From the NCBI GenBank assembly GCA_016630955.3, contig CM049998.1:992001-1056000 (forward strand): a DNA stretch of 64,000 nucleotides, in the 5' to 3' direction. Below the pieces are notes generated by a model. It was not told where the DNA came from. It saw only the letters and a list, made by a program, of their open reading frames with translations, and did not search any database. A program made the translations under genes and the position numbers. Shown in pieces: positions 54,993-64,000 of the stretch (position 1 is the first letter of the stretch; every line of letters starts with the position of its first letter). Source of the stretch: Didymella arachidicola. Lineage: Eukaryota > Ascomycota > Dothideomycetes > Pleosporales > Didymellaceae.

Positions 54993-56471
54993 ATGCACCC
55001 CCGCTGCCAATTGCTCTCGGGGCATCTCGCCATCGTCGTCCGCGGCCCCCAGAGCGCCCAGCGCACGTTCACCTCCTCCGCGACTCTCTACAACAAGAAC
55101 CCCCTAAAACCGCGAAAGGGTGGTGACCTCGGCTCCCATCTGCCCAAGAACGTTATCTCCAAGGATCCACACATTCCCGACTATCCGTACGGCGACTATG
55201 CGCTCTTCAAGCAGGCGAACAAGGGTCTCTACGGCGAGCAGATGATACAATTCGGCAACAATGTCTCCCGCAAGACCGAGACCAAGACAAGAAGAAAGTG
55301 GACACCCAATGTACTGTCCAAGAGCTTGTACTCGGTTGCGCTGAAGAAGAGGATAAAGCTCAAGGTCACAGCCAACGTGATGAAGACCATCGATCGCGAG
55401 GGAGGTCTTGACGAGTATTTGCTCAAGGACAGCGTTCAGCGCGTGAAGGAACTGGGACCTACAGGCTGGGCGCTGCGATGGACATTGATGCAGAAACCAG
55501 ACGTCATTGACAGACTGCGCGCCGAGGCCGCTGCGCTCGGCATAGACCAGGCCACTATCGACAAGCAGTGGCCAACGCCGGCGATGCAGAAGCAGCAGAG
55601 CTATGCTGACCGTGTTCTGGCACGTGAGGCAGTTCTTGCTCAAGCAGGAGAGGCCGGGGATGTCGAGCAGGGCATGTGGGCTGAAGAGGAGGGGGCAGAG
55701 GAGGAGGTCGAGGGCACTGAGGCGACCATTGGGCAGGCGCTCAGCGAGCAAGAGATCAAGGCTCGCAAAAAGGCCTATGGTGAATACGTTGCGGCAGAGA
55801 AAGCTGCGCGTCGCTACCTGAAGCAAGGCCACGTCGGCAGCGAAGAAGAAGGGTTGAAGATTGCTTTCGTCCGCGAGAAGCAGCGAAAGGATACCCATTT
55901 CAAGCTGCTTGCCAAGTTCACTGAGACGGCCAAGGAGATGTTCACCAAGGAAGATCTTAAGGCCCTCAGGAAGCGCCTCGATAACCCCCCCAAGCACATC
56001 ACCGCACTCCGGAAAATCGCATTCATGGAACACGAGAAGGCGCAGGCGGAGGCAGCAGGAGGACTGGAGGCGTACAAAGAGATCAAGAAGGCCAACAACG
56101 CAGAGAAGCTGGCCGCGCTCAAGGCCCGCGTCGAGGCGCACGGTGGCCCAGAGGCCGTCAAGGCAGCCAGAAAGGCTGAGCTCACAAAAGCCCTCGCAGA
56201 GGCCGAGACGGCAGCTACAAATCCGTCCTTGGACGAGAAGACACGGCGGTACTACGAAAGCGCAATCAACAAGGCGGACATGGCCATCAAGGCCAGGGCA
56301 TCAGGTGGCGTACAGGAGTATGTCGAGATGGCTGTTGAGCAGCTCAAGCAGGCAAGCAGCCCCGGGCTGAGCGAACTATTCATGAGCAAGGATAAGAGCG
56401 CCGGTGGTGACGCGTGGGCGGCGCTGGTCAATTCGAGTAACACATCGGCTGAGAACAGGCCGAATGCATGA
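54993..56471 (+). CDS. MRPL24: Mitochondrial ribosomal protein bL28m with long C-terminal extension
   Basis: A single exon of 492 residues from ATG 54993. MHPRCQLLSGHLAIVVRG with QRTFTSSATLYN is a mitochondrial presequence; an in-frame ATG at 54843 would add 50 residues. The bL28 domain is YGEQMIQFGNNVSRKTETKT, RRKWTPNVLSKSLYSVALKK and RIKLKVTANVMKTIDREGGL with DEYLL (about residues 85-150). Everything after about residue 200 is a charged helical extension (EKAARRYLKQGHV, ALRKRLDNPPKHITALRK, LAEAETAATNPSLDEKTRRY) absent from bacterial L28. Large-subunit role in the mitochondrial ribosome is well established for the family. The extension is common in length to filamentous fungal orthologues as far as I remember, but its function is unknown. 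Confidence 0.92.
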   Translation: MHPRCQLLSGHLAIVVRGPQSAQRTFTSSATLYNKNPLKPRKGGDLGSHLPKNVISKDPHIPDYPYGDYALFKQANKGLYGEQMIQFGNNVSRKTETKTRRKWTPNVLSKSLYSVALKKRIKLKVTANVMKTIDREGGLDEYLLKDSVQRVKELGPTGWALRWTLMQKPDVIDRLRAEAAALGIDQATIDKQWPTPAMQKQQSYADRVLAREAVLAQAGEAGDVEQGMWAEEEGAEEEVEGTEATIGQALSEQEIKARKKAYGEYVAAEKAARRYLKQGHVGSEEEGLKIAFVREKQRKDTHFKLLAKFTETAKEMFTKEDLKALRKRLDNPPKHITALRKIAFMEHEKAQAEAAGGLEAYKEIKKANNAEKLAALKARVEAHGGPEAVKAARKAELTKALAEAETAATNPSLDEKTRRYYESAINKADMAIKARASGGVQEYVEMAVEQLKQASSPGLSELFMSKDKSAGGDAWAALVNSSNTSAENRPNA

Positions 56472-58001
56472 GGCACCTGTAAATGTGCACTTGTTTGTAT
56501 CACCATTGTTTATACCTTGTAACTTTATAGCATTGGATCGGGTACGTCAATGCAATGTCTTAGCAAAGTCGATATCAGCGAATGCCGCGGCTCTCCTGCT
56601 GTTGGTGCGCTTAGCTGAAGTCCCATGAACTTGAATGCGCTGGAGGCTGTGTGAAAGTAACACCGCCAAGCCGCGTGACTATGCACTGGAGGTCAGATAT
56701 TGCGAGCAGCACTTCCATCTTCCATTCGAAGCGTCCCTCCTAGACTAGAGATTAGGCCCAATTACCAAACCAACTCTGCAATACTATTGCTATCGAAAAA
56801 GGAAGTCTCTGCTCTCTTGTAGGAATACCACGCACCGATACGCGTGTTAGCGACTACGCTCCCTATCTACCAACGCAAAATCACGCTCACTGAGATACGA
56901 CAGTCCACAAGACAATCACTCCAAACACCTCAGTCGAAATCTTTCAACTTTCAAAGACCCGGGTTCTGTCTTGTTGGACAATGCATCAACCATAGTTTCG
57001 ACAGTTCTAACCACCTGCATGTTGTCGTGAAATTTCTCTGCGGAGATGGGCTCTGGGTCGAACTCACCTTCCAGCTTCATTTTGGCAGTTGGCTATAACA
57101 GTACAGTTCTATTCATGACCGCTTGTTTTAATTGCGATAGCGAGTAGCATCGTGTCGATTATTGGAGCGGGATGGGTCATGTGAGAATGTCGTAGATATT
57201 TACGTGGTGGATTTGGTGGGAAGACGGTGCCCAAGTGGAGTTTGGGAGGAAGTACTACAGTCGATACACAGGGGGCGTCACGAAGGCGCGGCTCTAAGCA
57301 GTGTTTTTGCGAAGAATTTGCACCCTGGATCACGAGGAGATCACTCCCATTAGGAGTTAACCGGTGGTGTATCATCGCACTGTTTCCATCTAAAGCAGCA
57401 TATCGAAGTCGTCAAATGAATCATTCCATATAAAACCAAGTCAACCATCTCTGCATATCCAAATCATGATGTTTTCCCCAACGCACCAACGCACACACAG
57501 CCCGTAATGTACAAGAAATGAGTATATAACTCTGAAGCGAGCAACGAGGATATGCGCACAGGATGCCCTTTGACGCCAGCAGGTAATGGATGATAACAGC
57601 ATTAATGGAATGACAACGACCAGTGTTCCGCCCAATGTGGAAGAGATGATTTGCGCCGGATGAGAGACGATGCGCGGAATGATGGCAGGTATGTGAGATG
57701 GAACGCCGCGCTATACATGAATCAGGGACAAGGTCAGGATGCCGGGCGAGCATGCCGAGGGTGGAGGTGAGTGAGAGGCCTGGCGGAGGTGCCGGATGGA
57801 CGTGCTTGGTGATCTGCCCGGGAGAGGGCCGTACGTCGCGACGAATGTGAGAGGTCGGAACCGGCGCTGGTGGCTGCTCCTCTCAGACTAATCATCTGAA
57901 ATTGACCGAGCAGCATCGAACAGCGGGAATCACATTTCCTCCAGGATGAGAGAGCGTTGCCCTAGGGTGGACTCGGAAAGAGCCCGAGGGACGAGCGACG
58001 T
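56472..58001. other. Intergenic interval MRPL24 to ptaB
   Basis: A 1.5-kb gap between convergent genes, so it carries two 3' ends rather than promoters. Open frames are at most 110 codons, overlapping and without family resemblance. No repeat or RNA gene recognised. Its size is large for a convergent spacer here and some of it may be ptaB 3' UTR. Confidence 0.45.
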
Positions 58002-60436
58002 CTAGTTGCCCGGTTTCATTCGCTTTCCACCTCCTACACGGGGACTCTGTTTGACTTTGGGCCCATCGTCGTCCTGATCTATCTTGACAGCACTCCGGCG
58101 TCTCTTCCCAGTGATGTTCGGCGAGGTGTTGACGCTGGCAGTATGCGAGCTCTGGCTCTGTTGCTTGACCATCTGATGGGATGCGGGGGATGGCGTGTGC
58201 ATCATGTGAGGCGATCCATTCATGGCTCCATTAGGCAATAGCTGATTTGCCATGGCTGGTGACATGAACATTGGCTGAACTTGCTGGCCAGGACCTTGCG
58301 GCCCACGTGCACCAGGTGGCATATTCCCCTGTTGCTGTCCAGGGTTTGGTGGTCCTTGCATTTGCGGATTCTGTCCCATAGCGCCTGATGTCGATTGCAT
58401 CATGTTGTTCCAAGATTCCAGGGCTTCGCTGGGTTTCAAAGTGGAGTTCTCAAGGTAATGAGTCATCAAGCTCGACATGTTGTTCATCGTTTCGTAAATC
58501 TGGTCCGGTCAGTGTCGGTACACATGAGTATATTGCTGAGGAAAGCTGACCTCGAGATAGTGTTGCAGCGCAGGAGGTATGCCCAGGTCGGTAACGCCGG
58601 TACTGAGCAGTTTCGATAAAGGTAGGTATGGTTCTGGTGGCTCGAGAGCGTTGCGTTGCTTGTTCTTCGCTGCGTTCTTGTTCATGCGAGGCGATTGGTT
58701 CGGGTTCATTTGGTTGGGTGATGGCTGGTGGAAGAGGATTTCCAGAGCATTACGTGGGATGTACTGCTGGTGCCCGGTTCCTTCGAATTGTAGCCATTCC
58801 ATCTTGTCCGAACCCGACCAAAATGCTGTCAACTTTCCGGTGTAAACAACCTATTGAGAGGGTTAACAATGAGTGTGATCGAGCAAAACATGCTTGAACA
58901 TACCTGACATTGGTTCTCGTAGGTATAGATGAACTTCGCTCGGTCGCAGGTCACCTTGATCTCTGCGGGGCCTGCATTCTCCTTGGATCCGTCCAATGTG
59001 ATCTGGATGTTTTGAATATCTGTGGTGAACACCGTGTAGAAGTACCGCGGTAACGCAGCACAAACAATCTCGAATTGCTTCGTGCGCTCCTTGGAAGTCG
59101 AGTAAAGGACGTGGATGAATGACCCACTTTCGTTGAAGAACTTGTCAACGAAACTCTGCCACAAAGAAACTTGATTTTGGCCGCTCTGAGAATTGAACTT
59201 TCCTAGCTGGTCCACAAAGTTCATCAGCTTTAGTGTCCCCTGTCCACCGGACTGCTGGCCAGCGGGCTGCACCTGGTTTTGCTTCATCATCGCTAAATTC
59301 CTAGCTTGTGCGGCCTGCTGTGCAGCCTGCGCCTGGTTCTGCGCCTGAGCCTGTTGCGCCATTTGTGGGTTGCGCTGTTGCATCTGAGCCGGATTTGTAG
59401 GTTGCTGGTTGGGTTGTTGGGGCAGACTTGGCGGCTGGGCTGGCGCTGGTGTCTGCTGCCCAGGTTGAGGGCCAGACTGCTGTTGTTGCTGTTGCTGCTG
59501 TTGTTGCTGCGGTGGCTGTTGCTGTTGCTGTTGTGGAGGTGGTGGCTGTTGAGGCGGTTGGGGCGCAGGCGCAGGCGAAGCCTGTCCTTGGTGGCTCATG
59601 GCAGATGGGGGCCGTAACGGACCTTGCTGAGGCTGCGATGTGTTGGGCGGTCCTTGATTCCCAGACTGGCTATGATTACTAGACTGCGACTGTGCGTGCT
59701 GCATAGCTATAGCTTGCTGCGCCTGCAAATGTTGCTGTTGTGCCTGCTGCTGCTGCTGCTGGGCTTGTGCAGCCTGGTGCTGGGCTTGAGCTTGAGCCAT
59801 AGCAGCAGCTTGCTGAGGATTGCCTCCTTGTTGATTCGCCATTTGCTGCTGCTGCTGCTGCATCTGCTGCTGCAGATGTGGCGGTAGCTGCACCTGGCCC
59901 ATGCCCATCTGCTGGGCACGTAGTTGCATCTGCTGCTGTGGGGTCATGCCGCCCATGCCGCCCATAGCATGAGGAAATGCCATACCCATACCGCCTTGCT
60001 GCTGTGCTTGCATCTGCTGCGATTGCTGTTGCCGCATGAAGGCTTGCTGCTGGAGGGCGTGGGCTCTTTGCTGTTGCATCATTGCATTATTCATGCCTCC
60101 AGGACCCACTATCACAAATGGTTAGCATTGACGTATCTGAGAAGAACTGAACCACTTACTCATTCCTGGATGCTGCTGTTGCTGCTGAGCGAACATTGCC
60201 TGGGCCTGCTGAGGCTGCAGGTGAGACAGTGCATGCGCATTAGGGCCCATACCGGGCTGCATGCCCATCATGGGTCCAGCCTGGCTGACGGGCCCGTTGG
60301 GACCAGATACGCCTGGATGCATTCCTGGTGGCATATGCTGGCCGGCATTCGGTCCTCCACCCGCCATGGGGTGTCCGGGCGGTAACCCTTGAGGATGCAT
60401 CCCGCCGTTATGCGGAGGATAACTCGTTGTCATCAT
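58002..60436 (-). CDS. ptaB: LDB1-type transcriptional co-regulator PtaB
   Basis: Four exons (60436-60160, 60108-58904, 58850-58551, 58499-58002) give 759 residues. The N-terminal half is Gln/Met/Pro-rich with long Gln runs (about residues 93-380). The LIM-domain-binding (LDB1) domain follows: LMNFVDQLGKFNSQ, FVDKFFNESGSFIHVLYS, KERTKQFEIVCAALPRYFYT and VFTTDIQNIQITLDGSKENA, then NALEILFHQPSPNQMNPNQS. The C-terminus ends in a basic GKRRRSAVKIDQ nuclear-localisation-like stretch. PtaB partners with SomA/Flo8-type proteins downstream of cAMP/PKA in Aspergillus, controlling adhesion, biofilm and conidiation; the yeast relative is Mfg1. Nuclear. All four exon phases close and donors/acceptors are canonical. 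Confidence 0.92.
59470..59540 (-). repeat. CAG/CAA trinucleotide tract coding poly-Gln in ptaB
   Basis: A run of CAG and CAA codons encodes two near-continuous Gln stretches separated by PP (QQQQQQPPQQQQQQ). Several shorter tracts follow at 59740-59760 and 59845-59875. Codon mixing should reduce slippage, but length polymorphism is likely. Confidence 0.85.
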
Positions 60437-62705
60437 ACTGCTCGTTCAAACAGCGCGATGTGCGCGTCGTTGGACGTGTTGCTGGCTGGAGATGGCAGAC
60501 ACCAGGTTGCAGGCACAGAGAGGTGCAACGAGTGACGCCAGAGAAGGAAGTTGGGGCGTGATCTGTACGGCTACCGCAACCACAGCATGCGCGCCCACTC
60601 GGTTCACGGTCGAAGAGGTACTGGAATAAGGATGCGCCGGCAAGGCCAACCCAGCTCTTGGGCGACGGCCCGAATGCAGAACGCGAAGAAGCCGCAACGG
60701 TGAAGCGTGGGCTGTGGGCTGCCCGCGCAAATGTCGCGATTAGATCCGGCGGACGAGCGCAGAGGGTCGGCGAGCGGCAAATCACGCGACTGGTCAGTGA
60801 CAGCGACGTCTACACGGCGTCGCAGTCGCGCAGAGGGGATGCGCAGGCTCTCAGGCGCGCTGGGCGGAGGTGTCGAGGCGTGCGGTGGGCGCTGGCACGA
60901 GATGGGGGTCGTGCGGTGAGGTCCTGTCGCATCCGGTCCCGCCAGCAAAGCGCAGATAAAGAGGCCCGGAGATCAGGAGAGAGGCTGCAACGGGCGCGGT
61001 GGTGTCGACTGTCAACGGACGGCTATGCGACAATGCATCCGCGGTGCGCGAAAGGTCCAGGGCTTGGGGTCGTGCCAGGAACGCGGGCGTTCGGTGGTGG
61101 TGGTGTCGACGTGATCGGCAGTAGGAGAGGGCTTAGGGGCGCTCTCGCTCCGTTTCCGTCTCGACTCTCGAGTGGCTGGCGGCGTGATTGTCGCGCGCTC
61201 GCTGCACCTGGTTGTGCCGACACGGTATTTTCTCGACTGGGCCTCTTCTTTCAATGAACGAGTGTTCTTGCTTTGGTACGACAGTGTCACTGCGGTATTC
61301 TGACTGCCTCCCAGACTTCCTTGAGGCCTGCCGGTATCCACTGCGCTGCTGGCGATGTGGGCGGGTGACGCTGGCTGACTTCGGCCTTCGCGGTCTTAGC
61401 GTCGCGCTAGTGGAGCTCTCACTTTTCTCCAAGCTGTCTCTGCGAATTCTTCTCAGACAACTTTTCGACGACCGCCCAACATCGAGTCTCTCACCGCGCA
61501 ACGTCGCGCTCTGGATACCGACGTTAGCCCCGAGATTGGTGTTGGGCTCCTGCAGGGCCACGCACGAGGTAAGCTACTACACCGTTTTCTCTACTTTTCG
61601 CACTCTTGGCGAGATGATATTCATGCAACTTCTTTTCCAATCCGATTCGACCATGAAGAAAGCAGCGCTGTTCGGTTGCCCTTCGCCGGGCGACTGCTAC
61701 TTGCCAGTACTGTTGTCTGACCTCCTTGTACACTTTTACATGCTGCTAGCCACTCTGCTTCATAATGCTAACGGCCAAGCACAGATCTAGTAAGCGTTCG
61801 ACTGCGACCCAGATACATCGACACGTGCGAAGTGACTTGCGAGCAAACGTAGAACGGCTGCCAGCCTGTGTAGGTGAGGCTGCTGCCTGGCGTACACGCT
61901 TCGTTGCGCTACTAACCTCCAGTTGCGAGCAGCCCGTGTGGCTGTAGTCATGGTACGTCACGCTCTCTCCATACTCTCAAGCCCCCATCTTCATGATGAA
62001 ATCTTCCACTATTCGCAGTTTCCACGTTAGTCTCGACCTATGAACCTTAACTGAGACTCTGAACGTCAAGCGTACCTTCCTTGGATGTCTGATCTTTGGC
62101 ACTCTTCTCAACTTGCTAGTTTTGCTGCTTTCGAGGCATCTGCTAACGAGCACAATAGATCCAAACCTTGCTCGACTATCGTGCCCACGACGCATTCATT
62201 CACAATCGTGACGTAGCCATGGCTTTGCACGACGGGAGTGGGTAGGGTGTAGTGCCCAGATACTCTGTATAGCTATTTAATACAACTTGTGATGTTTCTA
62301 AACTAAAATTCATTGCTTGTAACGCGTGCGTGGCTGGCGACAGGACAGCTTCAGGCATGGTTTCCCAATGTGCAGTTGCTCTGAGCGAGTGGGAATACGC
62401 GCCGTAGTCCATCTAGTTCTTTTGCAAGCGACAGTTCTACCGAAGAGAGAGAATACAAGCTCATACAAAGCCGTCTGGAGGCGCTGGTGTCGTGCTGTCT
62501 TGATGCAAGGCGCCCGCAGCGGAGGTGGTTGTCTCGTGAACAGCGTCATTGCTCCTGCCGCACTGACGTTCCAAGAGAGCTGCGCTAGCTTCCCGCCGCC
62601 CACCTCCAACTTCGTGACGAGGACCACCGCCTATTGCGCTCGCCGAACTCTCTCTCTGCCTCGAGCGACACTCTTCCCCCTGAATCGCTCATCACCACCG
62701 CCAGC
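60437..62705. other. Long divergent intergenic interval ptaB/VMA2
   Basis: This 2.27 kb between two divergent genes is the longest gene-free gap in the window. It contains a 200-codon open frame (61188-61790, +) with many Cys, Leu and Arg but no family resemblance, overlapped by a 142-codon frame on the other strand. I regard neither as a gene. Long 5' regulatory regions are common for developmental regulators such as ptaB; an unannotated non-coding transcript is possible. Confidence 0.5.
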
Positions 62706-64000
62706 ATGGCCAGCCTCGACCCCCGCATGATGTCCGTCCAGCCGCGGATACGGTACAACACGATTGGCGGCGTGAACGGTCCTCTGGTCATTCTCGACAA
62801 CGTACGCAGCTATCGAAGCTCCAGCGCAACGCGATAGAGGCTCACACAATCGGTGGACAGGTCAAATTCCCCCGATTCAACGAGATCGTCTCCCTTACGC
62901 TGCCCGATGGCACCGAGCGCAGTGGACAGGTCCTCGAAGCTCGCGGTAAGCTGGCGCAGCCCTCTATCCAATGCGTACAAGCTAATCGAAGCCCATAGGT
63001 GATCGCGCCGTCGTCCAGGTACATGGATTCTACAACATACTCTACCGCACGCATTCCTAATCGCGACTCAGGTTTTCGAGGGCACGTCTGGTATTGACGT
63101 CAAGAAGGTACATGCAGCCACCAGGTCGTTGGAAGGGACAAATTCTGACAGCAGCAGACCAAAGTCGAGTTCACAGGCCACAGCATGAAGCTTGGTGTTT
63201 CCGAGGACATGTTGGGCCGTATCTTCGATGGATCTGGAAAGGCCATCGACAAGGGCCCCAAGGTTCTTGCTGAGGACTACCTTGACATCAACGGTAGCCC
63301 CATCAATCCCTACTCTCGTGTAAAGCGCCTTCTCGTCGCAAGAAACAGCTGAAGCTAACGCGCTCAGGTCTACCCCGAAGAAATGATCTCTACCGGTATC
63401 TCTGCCATCGACACCATGAACTCGATCGCCCGTGGCCAGAAGATCCCCATCTTCTCCTCGTCCGGTCTCCCTCATAACGAGATCGCCGCCCAGATTTGCC
63501 GACAGGCCTCTTTGGTCAGCGGACCCACCAAGGTCGACAAGGGCGTTCACGACGGCCACGCCGACAACTTCTCGATCGTCTTCGGTGCCATGGGTGTCAA
63601 CTTGGAAACCAGTCGTTTCTTCACAAGGGACTTCGAGGAGAACGGCAGTATGGAGCGTGTCACCCTGTTCTTGAACTTGGCCAACGATCCTACGTAAGTG
63701 GACACAATTAACGCAGAGAGACTCGACTAACGCGAGACAGCATCGAACGTATCATCACACCTCGTCTCGCCCTGACCACCGCCGAATACTACGCCTACCA
63801 GCTCGAGAAGCACGTCCTGGTCATTCTTACCGATTTGTCCTCCTACTGCGATGCGCTCCGTGAAGTGTCTGCTGCCCGTGAAGAAGTCCCCGGTCGTCGT
63901 GGATACCCTGGTTACATGTACACGGATTTGTCTACCATCTACGAGCGAGCTGGTCGTGTCGAGGGCCGAAACGGTTCCATTACACAGATTCCTATCCTGA
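62706..64000 (+). CDS. VMA2: V-type ATPase subunit B, cut by right edge
   Basis: Seven exons are visible: 62706-62801, 62861-62945, 62999-63018, 63072-63107, 63158-63319, 63368-63693 and 63741 to the edge; all phases close. The product reads MASLDPRMMSVQPRIRYNTI, VKFPRFNEIVSLTLPDGTER, VFEGTSGIDVKKTKVEFTGH, LGRIFDGSGKAIDKGPKVLA, EEMISTGISAIDTMNSIARG, QKIPIFSSSGLPHNEIAAQI and VHDGHADNFSIVFGAMGVNL, all V-ATPase B signatures. SSSGLPHNE replaces a P-loop, as in the non-catalytic B subunit. It alternates with Vma1 in the V1 hexamer that drives vacuolar acidification. Exon 3 is only 20 nt and exon 4 only 36 nt. About 330 residues are present; the C-terminal third is missing. Confidence 0.97.

Noticed and set aside
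58829..60115. A Gln-rich mediator or prion-like protein instead of PtaB
   Set aside because: The LDB1 domain after the Gln-rich half is specific, and splicing joins it to typical N- and C-terminal PtaB segments.
61188..61790. 200-codon plus-strand frame in the ptaB/VMA2 gap
   Set aside because: Cys/Leu/Arg-rich with no domain, no intron signals and an overlapping frame on the other strand; likely chance.
1..64000. tRNA, rRNA, CRISPR, prokaryotic operon or phage features
   Set aside because: No B-box-bearing cloverleaf, rRNA-like segment or spaced direct-repeat array was recognised by eye, and the gene structure is eukaryotic. A tRNA scan was not possible here.

Overview
The window is nuclear DNA of a filamentous ascomycete (Pezizomycotina), most likely a dothideomycete. 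Evidence: genes are split by 45-60 nt GT-AG introns; both strands are used; there are MAPKKK Ste11, LDB1-type PtaB, HET-domain and NACHT/DUF7791 genes, a PTH11/rhodopsin-like membrane protein and a DUF7514 protein; and the transposons are pogo/Fot, Tc1 DD34E and a Tad-like LINE with RIP-type mutations. The class assignment is inference from gene content.

Layout. 1-3.5 kb: poorly conserved coiled-coil ORFs, a doubtful two-exon gene and a frameshifted coiled-coil relic. 4.0-5.9 kb (-): DUF7514 protein. 7.7-10.6 kb (+): MAPKKK STE11. 11.4-12.7 kb (+): zinc alcohol dehydrogenase. 13.4-15.2 kb (+): sphingosine-1-phosphate lyase DPL1. 15.4-15.7 kb: a 255-bp MITE with 31-bp inverted repeats. 16.8-21.2 kb (+): a protein kinase fused to a HET domain. 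21.4-26.1 kb: divergent MRPL16 (-) and RFC1 (+). 26.3-34.5 kb: a pogo-type transposon (perfect 41-bp TIRs, TA duplication) whose transposase gene is split by a 6.07-kb LINE; a 13-bp target duplication marks the insertion. 34.8-35.7 kb (+): DUF4050/Gag1-clasp-like protein. 36.0-37.2 kb (-): 7TM rhodopsin-like protein. 38.4-40.1 kb (+): secreted FAD oxidoreductase. 40.5-42.4 kb (-): five-exon protein of the fungal transcription-factor-like type. 43.0-44.4 kb: a complete Tc1 element with one nonsense codon. 44.7-47.1 kb (+): NACHT NLR, convergent with a HET gene (47.1-48.9 kb, -). 49.5-50.6 kb (-): GH43 arabinosidase. 51.4-53.4 kb (-): SNU66/SART1. 54.1-56.5 kb: divergent PTH2 (-) and mitochondrial bL28m (+). 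58.0-60.4 kb (-): ptaB. 62.7 kb to the right edge (+): V-ATPase subunit B, cut by the window.

How the parts relate. Most genes are housekeeping (signalling, replication, splicing, mitochondrial translation, lipid and proton metabolism). Two accessory blocks stand out: the kinase-HET fusion at 16.8-21.2 kb, and the NLR plus HET convergent pair at 44.7-48.9 kb directly downstream of a Tc1 insertion. HET and NACHT/STAND proteins are the known executors and sensors of fungal non-self recognition, so these are the best candidates for an undescribed system. The nested transposons at 26-34 kb give a clear relative insertion history.

Exon boundaries were placed by hand from GT/AG signals, reading frame and family sequence. 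Phases close to whole codons in every multi-exon gene, but none has been checked against transcripts.
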